Assembly: GCA_019722365.1 (NCBI GenBank)
Contig: JADFUC010002118.1
Location: 1 to 64,000 of the forward strand
Source: Lithospermum erythrorhizon
Lineage: Eukaryota; Streptophyta; Magnoliopsida; Boraginales; Boraginaceae
Direction: 5' to 3'
Length of the DNA stretch: 64,000 nt
Positions within the stretch are counted from its first letter, which is position 1; every line of letters starts with the position of its first letter. The position numbers and the translations under genes were made by a program. The notes under the pieces were generated by a model. It had not been told where the DNA came from. It saw nothing but the letters and a program-made list of their open reading frames with translations, and made no database searches. This document shows, in pieces, positions 24,332 through 36,180 of the stretch.

Positions 24332-25504
24332 TGTAGTCTCAAACGATGTAATGATGTTATGATTTGATTTATGCATTACTTATAACAAAAAGGATATCCA
24401 TCTTAGATGAATAATGGTTAGTTTAATTTTAAAATATAACCAAAATGTAAAAAAGAATGAATACTTCACTAGATATGGAAAAGAAAATAACAAATTAAAA
24501 ACACCTTATAAAGAAATAATGAAGATTTAAATGTTTCATAGGTTCAATAAATGATAAATAATTAAATATGATTGTAATTTTAATATGAAATTAAAATTAG
24601 TGAAAAAATATATATGAATTAAATAAATGAAGAACTGATAATTCGAATAATTGGGCCAGGAAATAAACAAATATGGTCATGCAGCCCAATTGGTATGATA
24701 GTCCGAGCTTTTTCAGGTATAAAATCCTTAAGCACATAAAGGGAACTTAGAGAGAGTGTGATAAAATCCTTAAGCACATTAAGGGGACTCAGAGAGTCAC
24801 AGTGATGGCTAGTGGAATATCAACATTTCCATCGGAGGACAATATTGAAGATGAGAATGTTGAGATTGTTGTGTGAAGTCACAACTAAAGACAAAATCAA
24901 AATTGAAGTGATTCAAGAGAAAGTAGGAATCAATCCAATTAATGATACATTGTAGTGGTGAACTGGATCCTAATCCAACTTTCTGAAGCAAGTTGAAATA
25001 TAACTGTGTGGTAAGTTACACAGAAAACCAATAACATAGTACATGATAACAATCGGTACTTTAGATCAAACAAGAAACGTAGTATTCAATGGTCTATATC
25101 TTCTACAATTTGAAACAACACTGGGGCATATGAAGAGAGATATAATCCAGTTTGTTATAGCCAACTGATCGGGTGACTACAAATAAAAGCACTATTAGAA
25201 CTATGAACATTCTCCATTTCTTTAGGACTGGAATCAGAGGGACCTAAATACATTGACAACCATACAAAATTGAAGTAGGGTCAAGGGGAAATGCTTGTTT
25301 CTGCAGAAGTATAGTATTAGTATTCCACATATCAAGATGCCCATTTCTTGGCTATAAGTTCTCCTTCTAGACAAGTTTCCTTCATGTTGTAATTGCGCAA
25401 AGGCCATTTCTTGGTATTTCATCCAAGTACTCCATCCAGAAAAGTGTCCTTGATGCCGTTGACTATGGCCAGGCTGCCATATGTTGTGAAGGCTCTTAAA
25501 CAGA
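24332..25504. other. Region downstream of the bHLH gene, no second gene seen
   Basis: 1.2 kb between the solo LTR and the stop codon of the minus-strand bHLH gene. The part nearest the gene is its presumed 3' untranslated region. A 42-bp direct repeat lies at 24719-24802. No frame longer than about 60 residues and no family motif were found. A short ATG frame at 24804 (MASGISTFPSED..., 23 residues) has no support as a gene. Confidence 0.5.
24719..24802. repeat. Tandem 42-bp direct repeat
   Basis: Two copies starting ATAAAATCCTTAAGCACA at 24719 and 24761, each ending in an AGAGAG tract, with a few substitutions. Each copy also contains an imperfect palindrome around CCTTAAGCACATTAAGG. Confidence 0.8.
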
Positions 25505-28500
25505 TCAGACAGGAAGCTGGATAGCTGACTGCTGGCAAGTATTGAATAGACCTACTCCGCCATTGCCACCATTGTTAAATTGGTCAGATGGGTTGGTGAA
25601 CTGAAGAAGCTGAACAAGAGAGGAAAATATTTCATGTCTTGTTACATGATTTTTTCCCTGTAAAAACATTTAAAACGAGTTTCAGTTTACACATAAAGAA
25701 TGTGATTAGTCCTTGGTAGTTGGCTCTTTAAACATTTTGTTAGGATTCTTACCTCAGTTGCAACTGTAAAGCGCGCACACATCTTAGCTTTTTGGGCTTC
25801 CATCACCCCTTTCAATATAGCCAAGCCAAATCCTCGAATTATGTCAACTATCTCTAAAAAGGAAGCATGTTCTTCACATTGAATCTGCAAAAGTGAAAGG
25901 CACATTGAATAAGGCTCAGATGATTTCGGAATTTCCCGTCATACCTAGGAGCGAGAGGTGATAAACATAGTTCCATTGGAATTAGTTGTTAACTTGCCTC
26001 TATTGACATTTGGCCAGGAGTATTAAGGTCCTCAACTATAAGAGGGCAAACCATCGCTTGATCCCCAACTTCACAGGCCCAAGTAACTCCACTATCACGA
26101 GTGCAGGTAATGTCTTGAGGGACAATCCTATCCTGATGTTTTTAATGAACAAGAGTGTGTCAGGATTGTTATAACATAGGCCAGAAAGGTAAGCAAGTAA
26201 CAGGAAAGAGTAATAGAAAACTAACAAGCCTTTTACCTCTGAATCGGTAAGTTGTTTTATGCTTTCTGCATGCTCAGACACACTTTGCAAGAAAAGCAAG
26301 TGTTTTATCGTTCGATGTAACAAACAGTCAATGCTCAGCTGTTACATTAAGAGATATTGAATTCGTAAGTCCAAGGAGTTCTCAGTAGGCTTGAAATTAT
26401 AGTGATGTTGTGACTGAAAATGTGTAATGTGTACATACCTTATCTGCATTTGGTATGAGTTTTCTCAAGTCTAATAGACGGTCATGAATTTGCTGACGAT
26501 CTTTTGGCCTAGGCCGAATTCCGGGTTTGGACTTCTTCTTTGGTTTTTCGGCAGGTTGTTCTTGTTGCTGACTTAGCGAAACCTTTCCACCATGAATGCT
26601 AAAGCTGTCACAAATTGATGAATCCGACAGTGGTCTGTGGATGACATCTCTCTTGGATTCAACATTGATCATCTTGTTTGGGTTATATATTGAATGGATG
26701 CTATTCATTTGCCTCTCTGTCTCACTTCTTGGCAAGGGAGTATCAATCCTCCTTCGTTTGCTAGCAGATGATAACTGGTCCTCGATGCTTGATTTGGCAA
26801 TAGAACAAGAGCTACTGGAAACATCATCCAGAAAATTGTTGATTCCTAAGCTTGTGAATAACTTATTTGTAGGCCTTAAGATGCACGTCGATCCGATTCC
26901 ACTATTATCCACATGGCCTCTACTTATGGAATCACTAAAATGTTCTGACCTGTTGCATCCAGAATCTTCACCAGGATAGTTCAATAAGTTTCCAATGCCA
27001 GACATGGCTGAACGCTTTTTATTCCCTACAGTTGCAAAGACGTTGGAGATGGAACTTTCTATTGATGTGGAAGGGTTGCATTCTGTAACTTTTCTGGTAT
27101 ATCCTGAGCAACTTGACAGTAGAGAATTTTCATTTATATCATGTGACAGGTTTTTGTTGAGTGTGCCAGTCAACAACTCGTCACACTGGTCTGGCATGGT
27201 ACAAAACAGTTGAGGTAATTTATTTGATATATCATTGTCCTGGAAAAGATCCCCAGAGCAGTGTGAGCTAATCCGACCATGAAGTGTAGCATCACTTGAA
27301 TTCAGCCAGTGATCAGATTCCATGCCATTAAACCAGTCCGAGGTGCAGAAAAAAGAATTTTTACTGTCTTGCAAATTGTTCGCTAGATGAAAGCTACCTC
27401 CTTCGCCTATGGTAGTTCCCTGATTATTAATAGACACTGTTTGAGATGGAAAAGGCTGCAAAGATGATTTTTGAGCATATTCGTCGGAGTTCCACAAGCT
27501 GCTACAAGGGGAAATGTCTGTAGCATTATTTATATAGCTAGCAGATGGAAGAAAGGACTGATGCGGTTGGATATTTTGTATGCATCCATCGAAATTGATT
27601 TGATTATCTACGAGTTCAATCCTTCCATTAAATGAAGTAGAAGTAAATGGCCAGATTAGATTTGTCAGCGGAAGCATAGTTTCCATCGGCTGTTCTTCAC
27701 CAGGTCCATGTAAATATCCACAACTTGAAATCAAACTTTTATCTTCCCTAGCAATATGTCCTCCATTTCCCAACTCAACGAAAAGAGCTTTAGTTTGCTC
27801 CACAAACTCCATGCTCTCTGGTAGCTGCACCGAGGGAAATGTATTGAGATTAAGACCAGTCTAATAAACTTTACTACACATGCATGAAGAGATTTCTCAT
27901 TGTTTAATTGTTCAATATATCTCCAATAATGAGATCAACTAAATATTGCATAAATTAATACTAAGGAGAAAGGTGGACAACTTCAACGAGAACTACTGAA
28001 ACAGTTTACACCATTTTCTCTTCCCCTCAAGATTCGGTACAAAATTTCTATCATCACAAATAAAAATCACAGCATGTATTTCTCTTACAAGATCTAGAAA
28101 AGGCATATAGAAAAATGAAGGTGGGATTATATACACGTTGTTGATGGTAAACACAACATTAGTCCACAGTCCACACCTTATGAAAGGATCCAAATTGTAC
28201 TACTCCAAGTTGCTCAACTGGGATTACAGAGATCGTCTGCAAAAAGATTAGAAGTTTCAGAAGCTATCATAAGCTGAGTTGCAAAATTAGATTATCAGTA
28301 ACATTGAAAAATATTGAACCTTTATGCCGGCTGAGAAATGACTATTGAGTTCAAAATTATCCTGAAAAATACATCACAGAAGCAAAATTAGCAAGAATCT
28401 ACTTCACAAATAACCTATTAATGATTCAGTCATGCGGTGGAGCTGAAGGGCTAAATAAGTGATATTCAACGAAACATAGAAAGAAATTGATCGATGCAAT

Positions 28501-29604
28501 TAACGCAAAATTATACCTGATCTAGTTCGAACCCCCCGAAGGATTCAACAGCATCTGAGGAGATGAATTGGTGTTTCATAGTTAAAGCAGCTCTGCCTAT
28601 CACCCTTTAGAGGATACCAAATTTTAGTTAGTAAAATCTTCAAAACAAACATTTCTATAAACAATAGAAGCAACAAAAAAACATTAGAAACTAATTAATC
28701 ATGTTTACCCTTCACCAAGAATGTGAATTTGTAAGAGCATATCATCAATCAAACATCCTATTTGATCTTCATAGTATGCCTCTTGTCCTAACGTCAACAA
28801 TCTGGAGATCAACAACATATTTTTTCAATGAGAAAAGGAACAACTAAATAACATCATATGCATCTCCATATCATGGTAGTTATAACAACATTAATTAACA
28901 TAATCTATTAATTTAAAGACATAAACTAAAATTAATATTACCAACATAAAAATTACCTATAAAGAACTAGAAATTTGAGTATAAAGTTTATACTTTTACA
29001 ATAATTTGGTAGAAAATTACAAAAACAAAACAAAGTGCACTAGATCTAAATAATAACTACTAAACAAGAAAGGTGACAATTATCTCCCAGAAAAATTCTG
29101 AATCTCTTAGAAAATAATTTAAGTATCACCAAGTTTTGGCCTTTCTACTTTAAGTAATCAGTTATTATTAAGAGTCAACTAGAGTCATTAACAAATATAA
29201 ACTGACAAATGAATATGTTTTTATAAATTATCCCTCCAAGACATCAGCACTCATGCGCAAATTAAATAAATAAATACAGAACAAACCAAAGTTAGACAAC
29301 TAACTCAAATCATTCTTAGAGTTTACTAATAAGAAAAGAGGTAGAAAAGGACATCTCTTTTGGGACAAAAATAAAATAATCTAGCACAAGTAAAAATAGC
29401 TATAGGGTACATGTGGAATAGCTGAAGTTGAACTATGGAGTCAAGGAGGACGAGGGGAGAGACAGTGGCCGAACCATAATTTTTGAAAACTTACAAAAAA
29501 TTCTGTTGACTATAACTCCAAAAAACACCATATGACCATCCATTATTGCAACAAAGATTCTTGAGCATTTCTTTAAAAATGGAACCATTATTTTCTGATA
29601 CCAT
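25505..29604 (-). CDS. LONESOME HIGHWAY-like bHLH transcription factor (bHLH157-type), 766 aa, 10 coding exons
   Basis: Coding exons, minus strand: 29604-29495, 28801-28709, 28604-28517, 28361-28320, 28236-28177, 27824-26439, 26338-26237, 26132-25998, 25884-25753, 25657-25505. All junctions keep frame; nine introns are GT-AG except intron 8 (25997-25885), which is GC-AG with the strong donor AG/GCAAGT. Residues 1-131 form the bHLH-MYC N-terminal domain (MLKNLCCNNGWSYGVFW, LGEGVIGRAALTMKHQF, GIKTISVIPVEQLGVVQFGS). The large sixth exon encodes a Ser/Asn-rich linker. Basic region and helix 1, RPRPKDRQQIHDRLLDLRKL, start near residue 568; helix 2, IDCLLHRTIKHLLFLQ, follows. An ACT-like C-terminal region contains GDQAMVCPLIVEDLN and FLEIVDIIRGFGLAILKGVMEA. 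Known family role: nuclear partners of TMO5-type bHLH proteins, linked to vascular cell division; a similar role is inference. No frameshift or stop seen. Subfamily (bHLH157/LHL3 type rather than LHW) is my best reading from the N-terminus. Confidence 0.9.
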
Positions 29605-29834
29605 TTTTACTCACAAAATGAAGAAATAAAGCAACCCAGAAAATTATAGTTGCTTGAACTTGTTTCAGTTAAAGTAGAACACTACAAAAGAGACCCAACA
29701 AATTCTGGGTATTTGAGGTTTTGTGGAAAATAATGAAAGGCTGTGAGGGAACCCTTTGAAACCCTGAAGGGAAAAAAACACCCAAAAAGAATAGAAAGCT
29801 TAAGAAAATGGTGAGAGAAAAAGATAGTTAGGAG

Positions 29835-29843
29835 TTAAAGCAT
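29835..29843 (-). promoter_or_regulatory. Three-codon upstream ORF (AUG-CUU-UAA) in the presumed leader
   Basis: The only AUG other than the start-stop element between about 29900 and the main start at 29604. It lies 239 nt upstream of the main AUG on the minus strand. Relevant only if the transcript starts above 29843, which the pyrimidine-rich tract at 29880-29940 suggests but does not prove. Confidence 0.45.
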
Positions 29844-29873
29844 AGATATATTATTCAAGTTGTCTTTGTTTTA

Positions 29874-29879
29874 TTACAT
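29874..29879 (-). promoter_or_regulatory. Start-stop upstream ORF AUG-UAA in the presumed leader
   Basis: ATG directly followed by TAA (then another TAA two bases on) on the minus strand, 275 nt before the bHLH start. AUG-stop elements, AUGUAA in particular, are known in plants to stall ribosomes and affect mRNA stability, as in boron-regulated NIP5;1. Whether this one is transcribed and active is inference. The AUG context (ATTCATGTA) is weak at -3. Confidence 0.5.
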
Positions 29880-30124
29880 GAATTTGAGGAGAGAGAAAGG
29901 TGGGTCGGGGGACAACTCTAGAGAGATTTTGTTGCTTTTGTATGAAGGTGTTTCTTTTGTTTTGTCTATCTAAATGATGCTGGATAAGCAAATCGGATCA
30001 AAATTCAAAGCTTTCAAAGCAACAAAGATTTTCCTTAATTATGAATTGCATTTATTCATGCTTTTATGACTTAATATAATATCTTTGTGGAAGATTTTCG
30101 CCATAAGGGTCCCATATTTTTATA

Positions 30125-30407
30125 CTCCTTCAACTATTTTTTAGTTATCGTGGACTTGTGCACACACATTAAGAAAAGAAAAGTTAGTAAAAAAATATAT
30201 TAAATATAAATGATAATTAATCGAAATTATAAGATATCATTGTTTAATTAAAATTATAGTATATCATTGTTTGGTTGACAATTAATAAGAAAAAGTAATA
30301 AAAAGTACATTAAAATGTAAAATTATAATTTTATACGCTATAACGATAATTATTTAAACAAAAATTCTAAAGTTTGCGATTTACAACTAAAAAGTTAACA
30401 GAGGGAG
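30125..30407. mobile_element. Stowaway-like MITE upstream of the bHLH gene (283 bp)
   Basis: Left end CTCCTTCAACTATTTTTTAG and right end, reversed, CTCCCTCTGTTAACTTTTTA share a terminal inverted repeat, with TA on both sides (30123-30124, 30408-30409), the Tc1/mariner target. The interior is AT-rich with no coding capacity. A second, similar left terminus (CTCCATACCATCC) begins right after the TA at 30410, but I cannot find its partner end. Confidence 0.7.
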
Positions 30408-30409
30408 TA

Positions 30410-31634
30410 CTCCATACCATCCATTCCTATTTACTGATCACGTAGCTAAAAAATACTTATTAAGAACTAATTAATTTTAATATTTTCACCAAGCAGTAAA
30501 AATTATCGCGAAAAATAAAGTTAATAATACATGCAGACAAAATAATAGATATTAAGAAAAATAGAAGTTTATGCAATAAGCTATATTTAAAAAGTAAAAC
30601 AATCAAGAAAAAGACGGTTGCCGGCGCCTCCCTGCATTATCACATAATTTTCACTGCATTTCTTGCTCTTATCTCGAGACCTCTTCAACCATCTATTTCT
30701 ATGCTTTTGGTGACTCTAACACGATTTTGACACTAAAAATACATCAAAATGCCTACATTACCCCTAAAAAAACTCAATGAAATGATTATTGTACCCCTAC
30801 TTTATATTTCAAAATGTCAAAATTAAAATTCTTAAAGACACTCAACTTTTACTAAACTACCACACCCCCTCCTTAAAAATACAAGAATACCCATTTATTC
30901 CTTTTCTTTCTTCTTCTCTTTTACCACCATCACCGCCACTATTACCCCATCCTACTGCCCTCTACCCCCCACCCACTGCTTCCCTTTATCTCCCACACCA
31001 CCATTACCTCCCACTTATTACTTCCAAATAATTTTCTGGTGATAGTTCTTGCTCTGATTATTCACTATACCACTTTAAAGACTTCTACGATTGCTGATTT
31101 TATTACACCATTATATCCCTGGTAAACAAATCCTTCGACACTAACATCTTTGACAGAGTGAAATTTATTTTAAGCAAGATAACGGTTGCATAAACTTTTA
31201 AAGCGATGTTTTTTATTAAACTTTATGCTTTTTTTATTAAACTTTATGCTCAAAGTTTTGTGCTACAGTTGTGTTTTTAAGGCGTCGGCCTTACAATATT
31301 TTGCATGGTTGTTTTAAATACTGTCTTAGTATCCTTCCATGATTAAATTTGATTATGTAATATTTCTGTATTTATGTGACTATGTAATAATTCTTTAGGT
31401 ATATATATGTCGTATCTACATAGCAAATTTTTATTTATATTTTAAATAAATGAAAAAAATTCTAAAAACTTCTATAAGAATGTTTTGCTTCAAGTGTATT
31501 TCATCACATATAATAACCCTCTCAAATAATATAAATCATTCAAAAAATATCAAGTGTATATAATGTTTATTTCAAACCGTATGGACTCTAGCTAAAACCT
31601 CCAATAAAAATGAAGAAAAAACTTTATATGCATG
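30410..31634. other. Non-coding DNA upstream of the bHLH gene
   Basis: Mostly AT-rich. 30670-30800 resembles common plant repeat DNA rich in ACCCCTA tracts. The 80-residue frame at 30789 is low-complexity Pro/Leu/Ser translated from a pyrimidine tract and is not credible as a gene. Confidence 0.5.
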
Positions 31635-32307
31635 TAGGGATGTTTTCGGTTTGGTTCAATCGGTTTCTTTCAATTTTTTATCTGAAACCGATTCTATCGA
31701 TTTCTTCCATACACAAACAATTGCGGTTTGAAATTAAATCGGTTTGAATCGGTTCGGTTGATACTCTGCTTTTCCTCGCCATTGTTTGGCCGGCTTGCCG
31801 GTTTTATAACAATAATATAATAAAAAAGTTGTTGATTTCAAATAAAAATAAAATACACATAAATTTCAACCTCATACACCAAATGCACGATATAACCGTA
31901 GACAATTGTCTGAGCGTGTGACATTACTAGCCGACATTAACGAATTGTTTCAAACACATGCACAATAATGTATATACCCCCAAATGCATTACTAACACAC
32001 GCCTAATAACATCGGACACGATGCATACTTCCAAACATTCACCGAATACACGATTTCAAAACTAAATAGAAGACTCATGATTTCAAACTAAAGTAGTTAT
32101 AAATTAAAATATCATAAATATAAATATTTTAAACAAAATATATATACTGGTTCGGTTCTATTTATGCTAAATCCAAGAAAATTAATTTTTTTCGGTTTGA
32201 TTTTTTCTTTTCTTACTATTTCGGTTTGATCTCATTTTTTTCCCAACCAAATCGGTAAAAATTCGCTTATTTTTTTTTCATTTTGAACCGAACCGAAAAC
32301 ATCCCTA
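31635..32307. mobile_element. Non-autonomous hAT element (673 bp)
   Basis: Terminal inverted repeats begin TAGGGATGTTTTCGGTTTGG at the left and, reversed, TAGGGATGTTTTCGGTTCGG at the right, matching over about 25 bp with one difference. Flanks are TATGCATG (31627-31634) and TATGCATT (32308-32315), an 8-bp target duplication with one mismatch, diagnostic for hAT. The interior repeats CGGTTTGG-like motifs and has no transposase. Confidence 0.85.
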
Positions 32308-32426
32308 TATGCATTATGTTGTATACAAGCTTTATATTTTAAGGAAAAATCGAAAATCATTGAATTGCATCGAGAAACCGACTTCCAAAATACCAAATAA
32401 AACTAAAAACCGACCGACTTACACCA

Positions 32427-32948
32427 TGTTAGGAATCCTATACCGTTACTAGACTAATTTGTGTTACCTCAAATTAATATAATAACCAGATTCCACCCAA
32501 GATGATAAACTACTCTCGAATCGATAATAAGATGCTTAATCTGCATACGACAAACGTAGTGCTAGAAAGAATAAACGACACAGAATTACCCTAGTTCACC
32601 CTCAACGCGAGAGCTAATCCACCTCGCCGCAGATCCACTAATAACTTCTGCGGTTAATTGTTTACAAGACTCAAAACCTATTCTATGATCTCTCAATTAG
32701 ATGTTTTCTTATGTATTGAAAACTCTGGCACAAGCCTCACAAATCTCTCAAGACTATTTCTTATGATTCCACATTTGAATACACCAATAATCAATCAAAG
32801 CATTCCCCTACTCAGAAAGCTAAAGGCTTCTACCTAACTAGATATTACTTGGGCTCAAGTTTCTAGAAATTAAGCTATCCACACTTGTCCATCAAGTTAT
32901 CTAAATTTGGCCACCAAGTTTATCTAAATATGGCTTCACACTCCAACA
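32427..32948 (-). repeat. 3' LTR of the copia element (522 bp)
   Basis: Colinear with 43140-43672: shared blocks include GATGATAAACTACT, CCGCAGATCCACTAATAACT, CTCTCAATTAGATGTTTTC and TATGGCTTCACACTCCAACA. Starts TGTTAGGAAT and ends CTCCAACA in plus-strand reading. Confidence 0.85.
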
Positions 32949-33319
32949 CCTTCCGCCAAGACATATTTCACATCTCATCTTCTCTATTAGTCTTGAACTT
33001 GTAAAGAAGACCCAAAGTTCATCATCCTTCGAACTCCCAATCAAGCTAAACCCAACTTCAAAGGTCTTCTTCACCAATCCAAGACCATCATTGAATGTCA
33101 TGAACTTGGCTATCAAGCAGACGCAGCTAAAACCATCGCCTCTGGTTGACTTTTCCTTACATTCAAATCAAGAATATTGCTCTTCTTCCTTCACCTTTAA
33201 TCTTCGATCTTCTTCCGCGTGCCTTGAAAAATCTTTCAAACTTGATTGGTCATCAATGAATCCCTCTTATTTCTAGGTCTTCATTCCTCCCACTCGATCC
33301 ATCTATCGACATTTAGTAT

Positions 33320-34294
33320 TGTTTTAAATTAATTTAAAATCGATTCCTTTATTACGTCCACATGCATAATCATAGATCAATTCATTTACCGGGTTGGTTA
33401 AACGCTGACATCGAACTTGGTGTTCACCTTAATAATTGTATATTACTAGAGTGGGTTCTCATGATAATAATTTAAGGGGTTATGAGCGATCAAGTAGATC
33501 TTACTTATTAATCGTTATAATAATGGGGTGAATTGGTCGATTATTATTATTATACAACTTACTATTATCTCGAGCCTGTGGGCGTCACACATACAAAGGA
33601 CGCTAATTATATTTCATGTATGAAATTAAACTACATTGCTTAAATTGAGAGTCGATCAGAATCAACGAATATTTCAATCGATTTTTACATCGATAATGTA
33701 AAATATAAATCGATGAACTGAATTACCCAATAGTCAATTGAATTAATTTGATAGTTAGTTGAGCTTCTGTTAGTAACTTGTTAGTTACTATTAACAACTT
33801 GTTAGTGTTTGGTTTTACTTAACGGTTTAATTAAATTTAACGAGTCGACTCATTGCCTATTCTACTGTATTTCTTTATATTTTTGACCTATATAAGCAAG
33901 CTTATTATTAGGCTTTCATCATAAATTTTTCATGAAATGAAAACAGCAACCTAGCCTCCTCCTCCATATACTAAAATATATTCAAGGGTTAATCGAAAAT
34001 TCTTCTCGATTTTTCATCCAAATCAATCCAATGCTCTAAAGAAACACACAAACGTAGGGATCTCAACCTCTCCGCGCTGGACCAACTAGAGGCACTACAT
34101 TTGAAGTGCTCAACGATGGAATTCAAAGGAGGCTTCGTGAAAGATTTGGAGATAGACTTCACTGGCATCTCTGTAAGAACTCTTGTATTCATAATTGTAA
34201 TTTATGTGTTTTAGATTAATTTATATCATTTCAGGATCCTGGATGCATGTAATTCCGGCTTATCACAAATAAAAATTCATGCTAGATTCTAACA
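33320..34294 (+). repeat. 5' LTR of the nested element (975 bp)
   Basis: Begins TGTTTTAAATT and ends GATTCTAACA. Contains TATATAAGCAAGC near 33890 followed by a leader with CATGAAATGAAA. The downstream flank lacks a normal tRNA-complementary site. Confidence 0.8.
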
Positions 34295-36180
34295 AAGGCC
34301 TCGTGGAGCCTACTCAAGTTTGATGTATTTTATCTAATTTGATCGTTGTCGACATAAATATATGACTGATTATTTCTTACTTGACATTTATATTCAATTG
34401 ATGAATATATAATATGAAAAAATCAACCCATTTTATATATATTTCACACGGCTGGAATTATCATTTTAATGTATTGATTTTGATGATTTGATATTTATTT
34501 AATTGTTTCATGAATTGAAAGGGATTAAAAATTGATTAATTTACATTTTTAATTGAGGTGTAATAATTTTCGATTTTTATAGAGGTTTAGAAATTTCAGA
34601 AAATTATGAAATTAAATATGTGTTCTTGACCTTTGAGGTTCATGCCAGATTTTTTCCAGAAGTTTTTGAATTTTTTAAGTACTCCAAAAAAATTCGTTGA
34701 ATTTCTGGATTGTTTTGGGTTTAATCGAAAAACTAGAAGTGTTTTTGATAAAATTCCACTTGGATGTGTTCAATAATGATATTGTTGATGTTCAAGTCAA
34801 ATCCCAGAATTTTTGAATTTTTAGAGCCTCCAAATCGTTTTTACAAAAGTTGCAATTAATCTGAAAAATCAAAAACTAAAATGAATTACCAAAATTCGGT
34901 CGCCGAACTTCGCGTGACAACTCCGGCGCGTCCGGTGCCGGGACAGACGCTCCGCCACCTAGACGTAGCTCATCGGGTTGTACTACGCATCGGCCGGCGC
35001 GTGTCTATCAGAAAGGACGGGGCCTAAGGGCTTGGGCCGTCAGTTCTTCGTCCGTTTTAGAAAAACCCTAAATGTATTTTATGTAATTATTTTTGGTTTT
35101 AAAATTTATTGGTAATTATTAATTTCGGTTTTAAATGTTAAATCATAAATTTTGATTTACATTTCCCTTTCATAATTATTTTCATTAATTGATGATTTTT
35201 GAAAATATTTTCATGATAACTTTTAAATTTGAATTTTGGAGTTAATTACTTGTAAGTAATTATTCCATGATTTAAGTGGCTGATAATTATTATAATAATT
35301 GTCATTAATCATGTGGGAATATATTTAAATTTAAAATTTACATTAATTGATAATTAATTGTGAAATAACGAGTAATTAATTAGTCGGGACTATGAACACA
35401 TTTAATCTCATTTCATTTAATATATATGACATAAGGTATTTATTTGTTTTATTATTTTGCCCATATATATTGTTATGGAATGGAAAGGAGGTATTTGGGA
35501 TATGACCGAAGTTTCATTTATTTATTTACGGTTCAAGGCATCGAAACGCCAGAACGAATTCGCCGAAGCCATATTTCTTTTATTCTTGTATTCATTTACC
35601 CACAAGCTCAGATGTCGCCTAAGTTGGGCTACGTGAGTAGTATACCGGCCGCGGTATCAAGATAGTATTTTGCCAAAGATGGCACTTCGAGAACTCGAGG
35701 TTTCCAAGGAGTCAAGAATAAGACTCGCACTTCTAAAAAGGTCGTAATAGGACTTATGTTAGCATTTCAATTTGTTAAGCGGTATAATAGGTCCTGCAGG
35801 GTCATATCTATATCTCCTAAACGTGTTATTTATTTATTTTTCATGTCACAGATGCCGCTTGAATACGCGATTGCCTATGTACGGTTAAATAAAGTCAAAT
35901 AACATTAATCTCACCAATTAAAATTTGCTAACGTATTTAAGCCAATTTTAAAGTTGTAAAATCGGTTGCATTATCTCGGCACACCGTGGATAAGAGGTGT
36001 TACAGCTTTGCACTTCTATATGACAAACGGGATCATGCTGGCGATTTCACTAACGCTGGCTTTCGTGATGATCACTCCAAGTAACTATTTGGTTTAATTG
36101 CATGCTTAATCTGCTTGTTCCGAGATACAAAGTCGCAGTATTCTGTATGTACGCTAGTGACACAAGAGTTACGTAGTTTC

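Larger units (their letters stand above)
29605..30124 (-). promoter_or_regulatory. Presumed 5' leader and proximal promoter of the bHLH gene
   Basis: Minus-strand sequence just upstream of the start contains a CT-rich stretch (CTCTCTAGAG, TTTCTCTCTCC at about 29880-29930) typical of plant leaders. A TATTATATTAAG-like AT element near 30075-30085 is a possible TATA region. The exact transcription start cannot be fixed from sequence alone. Confidence 0.4.

Noticed and set aside
26036..26323. Separate 95-residue gene with bHLH helix 2
   Set aside because: It is exon 7 of the bHLH gene read through into its intron.
26596..27213. Open frames on the plus strand (127 and 72 residues) opposite the large bHLH exon
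   Set aside because: They are antisense shadows of a well-supported coding exon and show no family motif.
30789..31031. 80-residue Pro/Leu/Ser-rich frame
   Set aside because: Low-complexity translation of a pyrimidine tract; no domain and no promoter or intron evidence.
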